NCBI GenBank assembly: GCA_019114585.1
Contig: DXFE01000121.1
Coordinates: 1 to 20,124 of the forward strand
Source of the DNA: Gemmiger_A avium
GTDB taxonomy: Bacteria; Bacillota; Clostridia; Oscillospirales; Ruminococcaceae
Reading direction: 5' to 3'
DNA length: 20,124 nt
The notes beneath the pieces were generated by a model, which did no database searches, was not told the origin of the DNA, and was given only the letters and a program-made list of their open reading frames with translations. This document shows, in pieces, positions 13,762 to 19,733 of this stretch; within the stretch, counting starts at the first letter, position 1, and the number at the start of each line of letters is the position of its first letter. A program made the translations under genes and the position numbers.

Positions 13762-14598
13762 ATGGCATTGACGAGAATTCAAAAAGTGCTGTCCGAGCAG
13801 GGCTACTGCTCCCGCCGGGCGGCTGAGCAGATCATCCGGGAGGGCCGGGTCAAGGTGAACGGCCATCCGGTGGGCCTGGGGGACAAGATGGACCCCAATC
13901 GGGACGTGCTCAGTGTGGACGGCCAGCGGGTCTGGCTGCAGAAAAAGCAGGAGATGTGCTACCTGATGCTGCACAAACCCCGGGGCTATGTGACCACCAC
14001 CAGCGATGAGCTGGGCCGCAAGACGGTGATGGATCTGGTGGCGGATTACCCGGTGCGGGTGTTCCCGGTGGGCCGCTTGGACAAGGACAGTGAGGGGATG
14101 ATCCTGCTCACCAACGACGGTTCCTTTGCCAACCTGATGATGCACCCCTCTCACGGGGTCAGCAAGCTGTACCGGGTCACGGTACACCCCCGCGCCACCG
14201 AGGAACAGGTGGTGGCCCTGAGCGAGGGCGTGGTGCTGGATGACGGCGTGCGTACCCAGCCTGCCGTCATCAACGTGGTCACCGACGAGCCCGGCCGTAC
14301 CGTGCTGGAGATGACCATCAAGGAGGGCAAGAACCGCCAGATCCGCCGCATGTGCGAAGCCGTGGGGCTGGAGGTGGTGCGGCTGCGCCGCAGCGCCATG
14401 GGCGCGGTCAAGCTGGGCATGCTGCAGCCGGGCCAGTACCGGGAACTCACCCGCAGCGAGGTAAACGCCCTGCGTGCCGCTGCCGTCAAGGGCCAGGCCC
14501 GGGCACGTACCCAGGCCAGCCAGGCCCGTGCCGCCGCCCGCGCCGAGGCGCCCAAGCGCCCCGCCCGCCCTGCCGCGCGCAAGGGGGTAAAGCGATGA
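13762..14598 (+). CDS. rluB: RluB-type 23S rRNA pseudouridine synthase
   Basis: A 278-residue RsuA/RluB/E/F family enzyme that isomerises a uridine in rRNA. An N-terminal S4 RNA-binding domain (about 2-60, RIQKVLSEQGYCSRRAAEQ) is followed by the catalytic domain with HKPRGYVTT (71-79), the catalytic Asp107 in VGRLDKDSEG (103-112) and EGKNRQIRRM (188-197). The match to RluB (23S U2605) rather than RsuA rests on neighbourhood, since scpAB-ytfJ-rluB is a common order in Clostridia. Residues 240-278 form an Ala/Arg/Lys-rich tail that may add RNA binding. A GGACGGAG ribosome site precedes the ATG. The stop overlaps the start of the next gene. Confidence 0.92.
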   Translation: MALTRIQKVLSEQGYCSRRAAEQIIREGRVKVNGHPVGLGDKMDPNRDVLSVDGQRVWLQKKQEMCYLMLHKPRGYVTTTSDELGRKTVMDLVADYPVRVFPVGRLDKDSEGMILLTNDGSFANLMMHPSHGVSKLYRVTVHPRATEEQVVALSEGVVLDDGVRTQPAVINVVTDEPGRTVLEMTIKEGKNRQIRRMCEAVGLEVVRLRRSAMGAVKLGMLQPGQYRELTRSEVNALRAAAVKGQARARTQASQARAAARAEAPKRPARPAARKGVKR

Positions 14599-14939
14599 TC
14601 CGGATGATCCCCGTGGAGGAGCCCGAAGTGCTGGACAGCCTGGTGCAGGGCCGCTTTTCCGGCGAAGTGCGCGGGTATGTGATTATGGACGGGCCGGAGT
14701 ACCGGGGCCATTGCCTGTTTACGGTAGAGCCGGGCTGTACCCGGGTGCTGGAGGTGCAGGTCAGCGATCCGTCCCTGCTGGACGGCGCGGTGCGCGCCGC
14801 AGTGGCAGCAGGGGAGAACGCGGGCGCAACTGCTTTTGCGCTTTCCGGCCAGCCGGAACTGGTCCGCTGGCGGGACGCCTGGTTCAAAGGCTGCCCGGAT
14901 CCGATCCCCAATGAAAGGCTTTTTCATTTCTGCGGATGA
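14595..14939 (+). CDS. Unrecognised 114-residue protein, coupled to rluB
   Basis: I do not recognise this protein. Its ATG (14595) overlaps the rluB stop as ATGA, with GGGGGT upstream, so it is probably translated together with rluB. It is a soluble, acidic, mixed alpha/beta sequence without membrane segments: strands such as VRGYVIMDG and GHCLFTVE, then VLEVQVSDPSLLDGAVRAAVAAG, which resembles the strand-helix portion of a GNAT acyltransferase but lacks the usual acetyl-CoA loop. The C-terminus WFKGCPDPIPNERLFHFCG is distinctive. The GNAT resemblance is a weak inference. Codon use matches its neighbours, so it looks like a real gene. I see no terminator after it. Confidence 0.65.
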   Translation: MIRMIPVEEPEVLDSLVQGRFSGEVRGYVIMDGPEYRGHCLFTVEPGCTRVLEVQVSDPSLLDGAVRAAVAAGENAGATAFALSGQPELVRWRDAWFKGCPDPIPNERLFHFCG

Positions 14940-14961
14940 ATTTTGCCTGTTTTGCCGCAAA

Positions 14962-14993
14962 TTGTCAAAATCCTCTTGTGAGGTATTTGACAA
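14962..14993. promoter_or_regulatory. Rex-like operator within a larger dyad at the carboxyltransferase promoter
   Basis: TTGTGA-GGTATT-TGACAA (14976-14993) fits the TTGTnA-N6-TnACAA pattern of Rex redox-repressor sites. It covers the -35 box and part of the spacer. The same right arm also pairs with an upstream arm (14962-14974) to make a 13-bp imperfect dyad, TTGTCAAA..CCT / AGG..TTTGACAA, around a 6-base centre. Either would place a repressor directly on the promoter. Confidence 0.5.
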
Positions 14994-15004
14994 AGTAGTA
15001 TAAT
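14976..15004 (+). promoter_or_regulatory. Sigma-A promoter of the carboxyltransferase operon
   Basis: TTGTGA (14976-14981), a 17-base spacer and a perfect TATAAT (14999-15004) lie 38 bases before the ATG at 15043. A TTGACA at 14987-14992 is too close to the -10 to be its -35. Confidence 0.8.
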
Positions 15005-15042
15005 AGAACTAATTTGGATTATTTTTAGCAGGAGGGCTGTTT

Positions 15043-16371
15043 ATGGCTTCTAAAACTTTTGGCAAAGAGCAGATCCTTGCCTCGTTTTTTGACGAAGGCG
15101 CCTATACGGTCCTGTTTGCCCGCAGCGCGGTAAGTGCCGCGTTCGGCAGTGCAAACGGGCAGCCGGTGTACGCCATCTGTCAGGACGGCGAGGCCGTCAC
15201 CGTGGCCGATGTGGACAAGTGCGTCAAGGTGCTGGACATGGCTGTCAAGACCGGCAACCCGGTCGTGACCTTCTATGATTCCACCGGTGCCTGCCTGTCC
15301 GAGGGCCTGGGTGTGCTGACCGCGCAGGCCCGCTGGACCGAGAAGATTGCCCAGATCTCCGGCGTTGTGCCGCAGCTGGCTGTCGTGACCGGTGTCTGCG
15401 GTGTTTCCAGCGCGCTGGCTGCTGCTGCTGCCGACGTGTGCATCGCCGCCGAGGGCTGCGAGATCTTCTTTACCGCCCCCTTCACCAGCGCTGCTGCCGG
15501 TGACAAGGTAGAGGGCGCCGGCTCTGCCGAGCTGGCTGCCAAGGCCGGTGTGGCCGCCGTTGTGGCCAAGGACGCCGCCGAGGCTGTGGCCACCGCTGCC
15601 CGCCTGGTGGCTATGCTGCCTGCCAATAACCTGTCCGCTCCCGCTATGTTTGATGCGGCCGAGCCCGCTGCCGCCCTGGACCTGAACAAGTACACCGCTG
15701 CCGGTGCTGCCGCTGCTGTGGTGGATGCGGACAGCGCCGTGGAGCTGTTCGGCGGCTTTGCCAAGGGCGTGTACACCGCTCTGGCCACCGTGGCCGGCAA
15801 CCCTGTGGGCGTTGTGGCTACCGAGCCGGGCGCTCTGTGCCGTTACAGCGTGTCCAAGGCTGCCCGCTTTGTCCGTCTGTGCGATGCGTTCAGCCTGCCT
15901 GTTGTGACCCTGGTCAACAGCGAGGGCTTCTCCGCTTCCGTCAGCGAGGACGTGGCCGGCGCCATCCGTGAGGCTGCCCGTCTGGCCGGCACCTACGCCG
16001 ACGCCACCACCGCCCGTGTAGCGGTGCTCACCGGCAAGGCCGTGGGCCCTGTCTACACCGCTCTGGCCAACGCCGACCTGACCATCGCTGTGCAGGGCTG
16101 CACCGTGTCCGCTGTGGACCCGAAGGTGGCCGTCACCGTCCTGTACAAGGATGAACTGGATGCCAGCGACAACATCGTGAACGCCACCGCCGCCAAGGCT
16201 TCCGCCTACGCTGCGGAAAGCTGCAGCGCCGACGCCGCTCTGGCCGCCGGTGTGGTCGACTTTGCCGTGGCCCCCGCCCAGGTGCGCAGCACCCTGGCCG
16301 CTGCTCTGGATATGCTGGCCACCAAGCGCACCCAGCGCCTGCCCAAGAAGCATGGCAACATGGCGCTGTAA
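15043..16371 (+). CDS. Divergent acyl-CoA carboxyltransferase subunit (12S/MmdA-like)
   Basis: A 442-residue double-crotonase-fold carboxyltransferase, shorter than the usual 510-520 because the N-terminal TARERL segment is missing. The fold is clear from VVTFYDSTGACLSEG (74-88), VVPQLAVVTGVCG (108-120), KAARFVRLCDAFSLPVVTLV (272-291) and the family-typical C-terminus LPKKHGN (433-439). The paired glycines of the expected GPCAGGA and KAYGGAY motifs are replaced (GVCGVSS at 117-123, GKAVGPVY at 331-338), so activity or substrate may differ from methylmalonyl-CoA. It is the first gene of an operon with a biotin carrier and an oxaloacetate/pyruvate carboxyltransferase, which suggests a transcarboxylase. 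AGGAGG is 7 bases before the ATG. The protein is unusually rich in Ala and Val. Confidence 0.85.
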   Translation: MASKTFGKEQILASFFDEGAYTVLFARSAVSAAFGSANGQPVYAICQDGEAVTVADVDKCVKVLDMAVKTGNPVVTFYDSTGACLSEGLGVLTAQARWTEKIAQISGVVPQLAVVTGVCGVSSALAAAAADVCIAAEGCEIFFTAPFTSAAAGDKVEGAGSAELAAKAGVAAVVAKDAAEAVATAARLVAMLPANNLSAPAMFDAAEPAAALDLNKYTAAGAAAAVVDADSAVELFGGFAKGVYTALATVAGNPVGVVATEPGALCRYSVSKAARFVRLCDAFSLPVVTLVNSEGFSASVSEDVAGAIREAARLAGTYADATTARVAVLTGKAVGPVYTALANADLTIAVQGCTVSAVDPKVAVTVLYKDELDASDNIVNATAAKASAYAAESCSADAALAAGVVDFAVAPAQVRSTLAAALDMLATKRTQRLPKKHGNMAL

Positions 16372-16422
16372 TCGCCGCAAACCGTCATACATGGATCGAA
16401 CAGATTAAAGGAGGCCATTCTC

Positions 16423-16803
16423 ATGAAATACTACAATATTACCGTTAACGGCACCACCTACAGCGTTGCAGTGGAAGAGGCTGGCGGCGCTGCCGCTCCC
16501 GCCGCTGCTCCCGTGGCCGCTCCTGCCGCTCCGGCTCCCGCCGCTGCGCCCGCTCCTGCTGCTCCTGCCGCTGCTCCCGCTGCGGCCGGCTCCGTTAAGG
16601 TGAGCGCCCCCATGCCCGGCACCATCCTGGACGTGAAGGTAGCCGCCGGCGCCTCTGTGAAGGCCGGTGACATCCTGGTCATCCTGGAAGCCATGAAGAT
16701 GGAGAACGAGATCGTTGCCCCGCAGGACGGCACCGTTGCCGGCGTGCATGTGAACAAGGGCGACAGCGTCAACTCCGGCGACCTGCTGGTGAGCATGAAC
16801 TAA
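16423..16803 (+). CDS. Biotin carboxyl carrier protein (biotin/lipoyl attachment)
   Basis: A 126-residue carrier with three parts: an N-terminal strand pair (1-19), an Ala/Pro-only flexible linker (about 21-56) and a biotinyl domain (57-126). EAMKME (89-94) presents the biotinylated lysine K92. SAPMPGTI (61-68) and VHVNKGDSVNSGDLL fit the 1.3S/OadA-type carrier rather than AccB. Being a free carrier between two carboxyltransferase genes, it should swing the carboxyl group between their active sites. AAGGAGG lies 8 bases before the ATG. The linker is encoded by GCT/GCC/CCC repeats, which explains the local low-complexity DNA. Confidence 0.93.
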   Translation: MKYYNITVNGTTYSVAVEEAGGAAAPAAAPVAAPAAPAPAAAPAPAAPAAAPAAAGSVKVSAPMPGTILDVKVAAGASVKAGDILVILEAMKMENEIVAPQDGTVAGVHVNKGDSVNSGDLLVSMN

Positions 16804-16824
16804 GAGAAACGCGAGGTGAACAAC

Positions 16825-18225
16825 ATGGCAAAGCCTGTTAAGATTACGGAAGTCGCCCTGCGCGACTCCCATCAGTCGCTGATCGCCACCCGTATGACCA
16901 TGGACGAGATGCGGCCCATCCTCCCCGCGATGAACGAGGTGGGCTACTTCTCGGTGGAATGCTGGGGCGGCGCAACCTTTGACGCCTGCATCCGTTTCCT
17001 GGACGAAGATCCCTGGGAGCGCCTGCGTATCCTGCGCAAGGAAATGCCCGACACCAAGCTGCAGATGCTGTTCCGCGGCCAGAACATGCTGGGCTACCGT
17101 CATTATGCCGACGACGCGGTGGAGTACTTCGTGCAGAAGTCCGTCGCCAACGGCATCGACATCCTGCGCATCTTCGACGCTTTGAACGATCCCCGCAACC
17201 TGGAGACCGCTATCAAGGCTGCCATCAAGGAGAAGGCCCATGTGCAGGGCTGCATCAGCTACACCCTGAGCCCGGTGCACTCCAATGAGTACTTCGCCAA
17301 GTATGCCAAGACCCTGGAAGAGATGGGCGCGCACTCCATCTGCATCAAGGATATGGCCGGCCTGCTGACCCCCTACGCCGCTTCCGAGCTGGTGAAGGAA
17401 CTGAAGGCTACCATCTCCATCCCTGTGGATATCCACAGCCATTACACCTCCGGTCTGGCTTCCATGTCCATCCTGAAGGGCATCGAGGCTGGCGCGGACA
17501 TCGTCGATACCTCCATCAGCCCGCTGGCTCTGGGCACCTCTCATATGCCCACCGAGAGCCTGGTGGCGGCCCTGCAGGGCACCGAGTACGACACCGGCCT
17601 GGATCTGAAGAAGCTGAACGTGGTGCGCGCGCACTTCGCCAAGCTGCGTGAGAAGTACCTGGCCAGCGGTCAGCTCAGCCCCAAGATGCTGGGCGTGGAC
17701 GCCAACACTCTGCTGTACCAGGTGCCGGGCGGCATGCTGTCCAACCTGCTCAAGCAGCTGAAGGATGCCGGCAAGGAAGATCAGCTGGATGCCGTTCTGC
17801 AGGAGATCCCCCGTGTCCGCAAGGACTCCGGCTATCCGCCGCTGGTTACCCCCACCAGCCAGATCGTGGGCACCCAGGCGGTGTTCAACGTGATCCTGGG
17901 CGAGCGCTACAAGATGGTCACCAAGGAGTTCAAGGGCCTGGTGCACGGCGATTACGGCCGTACTCCCGCCCCCATCAGCCCCGAGTTCACCAAGCAGATC
18001 CTGGGCGACGAGGAGCCCATCACCTGCCGTCCGGCCGACCTGCTGCAGCCTGAGATGGAGAAGCTGAAGAAGGAAGCCGAGAAGTGGTCCATCCAGGAAG
18101 AGGACGCCCTGACCTACGCGATGTTCCCGCAGGTTGCGCCCAAGTTCTTCGAGACCCGCAACAACAAGCTGGCCGGTGTGGATGGCGATCATGTAAACTT
18201 CGCCAGCAAGTCCCATCCGGTTTGA
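16825..18225 (+). CDS. Oxaloacetate decarboxylase alpha / pyruvate carboxylase B-type carboxyltransferase (5S-like)
   Basis: A 466-residue enzyme with a metal-dependent TIM-barrel carboxyltransferase domain (about 5-270) and a C-terminal PYC_OADA domain, ending before any biotin domain. Visible residues are D14 in ALRDSHQSL, RIFDALND (115-122), the lysine K175 in CIKDMAGL that is carboxylated in this family, and the metal ligands H204 and H206 in DIHSHYTSG. It transfers CO2 between biotin and pyruvate/oxaloacetate. GTG at 16816 is also in frame but forms part of the GAGGTGA ribosome site, so the ATG at 16825 is preferred. The free biotin carrier is encoded just upstream. No OadB or OadG sodium-pump subunit and no biotin carboxylase is present in the window. 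Every lysine codon I checked here is AAG, a sign of high expression. Confidence 0.92.
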   Translation: MAKPVKITEVALRDSHQSLIATRMTMDEMRPILPAMNEVGYFSVECWGGATFDACIRFLDEDPWERLRILRKEMPDTKLQMLFRGQNMLGYRHYADDAVEYFVQKSVANGIDILRIFDALNDPRNLETAIKAAIKEKAHVQGCISYTLSPVHSNEYFAKYAKTLEEMGAHSICIKDMAGLLTPYAASELVKELKATISIPVDIHSHYTSGLASMSILKGIEAGADIVDTSISPLALGTSHMPTESLVAALQGTEYDTGLDLKKLNVVRAHFAKLREKYLASGQLSPKMLGVDANTLLYQVPGGMLSNLLKQLKDAGKEDQLDAVLQEIPRVRKDSGYPPLVTPTSQIVGTQAVFNVILGERYKMVTKEFKGLVHGDYGRTPAPISPEFTKQILGDEEPITCRPADLLQPEMEKLKKEAEKWSIQEEDALTYAMFPQVAPKFFETRNNKLAGVDGDHVNFASKSHPV

Positions 18226-18249
18226 TCCCGGTGATCAATAAAGCATAAG

Positions 18250-18294
18250 AATCCCCCGGCAGAGCGTTCTGTGACTCTGCCGGGGGATTTTGTT
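18250..18294 (+). terminator. Strong terminator of the carboxyltransferase operon
   Basis: AATCCCCCGGCAGAG (18250-18264) and CTCTGCCGGGGGATT (18275-18289) form a perfect 15-bp stem with a 10-base loop, followed by TTTTGTTGT. It also faces the convergent HTH gene, where the minus-side tail (TTCTTATGCTTTATT) is moderately T-rich. Confidence 0.92.
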
Positions 18295-18311
18295 GTATAA
18301 AGGAAAAGAAT

Positions 18312-19325
18312 TCAGTGCAGGATGCCGCCGTCTGCATAGGCAATGGCCGCGCCCCACTGCATAGCCGCACAGAGGAGGCAGCCGGCCAGCAGCAGCCAGA
18401 ATGCCCGCCCGGGCCGCCAGTGCGCGCCCGCCTGCGCGGATTTGTCGGCCCGGTGCATCTCCCAGAACAGCAGCGCGAAACTCAGGACCATGCCTGGCAT
18501 CCCCCAGCCCATCTGAACCAGGGCCCCGGGCGTGTTGTTGGGAATACGGTATACCACCGCCAGCCCGATGCACAGCCCCAGCTGGATGCAGAACAGCACG
18601 CCCCAGATCACCAGCACTGGCAGCGAAGCGTGGCTGCGGCGCCGCTCGCCCTCATCGGGCAGCAGGGAAGAGTTGTATTTGAAGTTAACCATAAAAATGC
18701 CGACCAGCATTCCCAGAATATATCCCACCACAAGCACCGGGAAACCCCATTGCCAGGTTTCGGCAGACATGGGCAGGCAGAGCAGAAAACCGATCAGGAT
18801 CCAGGCCAGCCCGTTCAGCTGTACGGTTAAATCAATCATCTGCACCATCCGGATCAGGGTGGGCCGGTGGTAATGCAGCCGCCGGTCAAATCCTGCCAGC
18901 AGAGTGAAATCCCCGCTGCGCACCATTGCTTCCAGCGGCAGGTATACGCTACCGTCGCAGAGCAGCAAAATGGCCGGCAGCCAGACCCCGGCAGGCTTAC
19001 CCATCCACAGCCAAAGGCCGATCTGTACGGCCGCCAGCAGTACCTTGCTCCAGAATACCCACCGGCAGGTGCGCCGCAGCCCCTCATCCGGCCCGGCGGG
19101 CGGTTCCAGACCGCCTACCAGCTGTTCCAGCGTGCAGCCCAGCGCCTGCGCCAACCCCTGCAGGCCAGCCAGATCCGGCTGCGTGCGGCCGCTTTCCCAG
19201 CGGGAGACCGCCTGCCGGGTTACAAACAGCCGCTCGGCCAGCTGTTGCTGGGTCAGGCCGGCAGCCCGGCGCAGTCCGGCCAGCCGGGGGCCAAACCCCT
19301 CCGAAGTTCTGTTCGGATTTTCCAT
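18312..19325 (-). CDS. HTH (XRE) DNA-binding domain fused to a multi-pass membrane domain
   Basis: A 337-residue protein with an N-terminal Cro/C1-type helix-turn-helix (about 13-69; LTQQQLAERLFVTRQAVSRWE is the DNA-reading part) joined to about six or seven membrane helices (roughly 89-330). Proteins of this kind act as membrane-bound transcription regulators whose membrane part may sense a signal. The target is not known, but the divergent small membrane gene is an obvious candidate. The ATG at 19325 follows AGAGGTG by 5 bases; the longer open frame (19 extra codons) overlaps the promoter. The membrane part matches no family I can name. Confidence 0.82.
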   Translation of the reverse strand: MENPNRTSEGFGPRLAGLRRAAGLTQQQLAERLFVTRQAVSRWESGRTQPDLAGLQGLAQALGCTLEQLVGGLEPPAGPDEGLRRTCRWVFWSKVLLAAVQIGLWLWMGKPAGVWLPAILLLCDGSVYLPLEAMVRSGDFTLLAGFDRRLHYHRPTLIRMVQMIDLTVQLNGLAWILIGFLLCLPMSAETWQWGFPVLVVGYILGMLVGIFMVNFKYNSSLLPDEGERRRSHASLPVLVIWGVLFCIQLGLCIGLAVVYRIPNNTPGALVQMGWGMPGMVLSFALLFWEMHRADKSAQAGAHWRPGRAFWLLLAGCLLCAAMQWGAAIAYADGGILH

Positions 19326-19353
19326 ACGATCACCTCTGCGTTTTGCTGCCACC

Positions 19354-19382
19354 AGTATAGCATTCCGCCTGCCGCCGGGCAA
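19354..19382 (-). promoter_or_regulatory. Promoter of the HTH/membrane gene
   Basis: On the minus strand TTGCCC (19377-19382), a 17-base spacer and the extended -10 TGC-TATACT (TATACT at 19354-19359) lie 28 bases before the ATG. Confidence 0.65.
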
Positions 19383-19393
19383 GAAACAGTTTG

Positions 19394-19423
19394 TTGCATG
19401 CCTGCAAATCCCTGTGCTATACT
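19394..19423 (+). promoter_or_regulatory. Promoter of the 77-residue membrane protein gene
   Basis: TTGCAT (19394-19399), an 18-base spacer and the extended -10 TGC-TATACT (TATACT at 19418-19423) lie 32 bases before the ATG. It is divergent from, and close to, the promoter of the HTH gene. Confidence 0.7.
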
Positions 19424-19455
19424 GGATTCAGAGAAAAGCCGGGGAGGGAACAGGC

Positions 19456-19689
19456 ATGGAGATACTTCTGGACCTGCTGACGGAGATGGCGGGCATGTCC
19501 GGTGCGCCGCGATGGATACGAATTCTGACAAAGGTGCTGCTGACACTGGTATTCGTGCTGGCTGCAGGAACACTGACCCTGTATGCGCTGGTGGCCCAAA
19601 AGCCCTTGGCTCTTCGCCTGCTGGCAGCGGGGTTGGCCGCCGCACTGACCGCAGGCTATGTATTCATGTTGCGCACGATGCGAAAATAA
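19456..19689 (+). CDS. Small two-helix membrane protein, function unknown
   Basis: A 77-residue protein with a short amphipathic N-terminus (MEILLDLLTEMAG) and two predicted membrane helices (about 22-46 and 52-73), ending in a basic RTMRK tail that suggests the C-terminus is cytoplasmic. I recognise no family. Support for a real gene comes from GGGGAGGG 7 bases before the ATG, a good extended -10 promoter and a terminator directly after the stop. It is divergent from the HTH/membrane regulator, so it may be that regulator's target or partner. Confidence 0.7.
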   Translation: MEILLDLLTEMAGMSGAPRWIRILTKVLLTLVFVLAAGTLTLYALVAQKPLALRLLAAGLAAALTAGYVFMLRTMRK

Positions 19690-19692
19690 AAG

Positions 19693-19725
19693 CGGGCGGA
19701 AACCCATCCGGTTTCCGCCCGTTTT
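19693..19725 (+). terminator. Bidirectional terminator between the small membrane gene and lepA
   Basis: CGGGCGGAAACC (19693-19704) and GGTTTCCGCCCG (19710-19721) form a perfect 12-bp stem with a 5-base loop. TTTTG follows on the plus side and CTTTTATTTT on the minus side, so it serves both converging genes. Confidence 0.92.
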
Positions 19726-19733
19726 GTGTATCC

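Noticed and set aside
14918..14961. Possible terminator after the 114-residue gene (TGCGG / CCGCA)
   Set aside because: A 5-bp stem with a long loop and no T-run after it.
16483..16590. GCT/GCC/CCC triplet repeats
   Set aside because: They encode the Ala/Pro linker of the biotin carrier and do not form a unit-length tandem repeat or CRISPR array.
16405..18216. 603-codon minus-strand frame opposite the biotin carrier and 5S-like genes
   Set aside because: His/Gly/Gln-rich composition is typical of antisense to highly biased genes; the plus-strand products are unmistakable.
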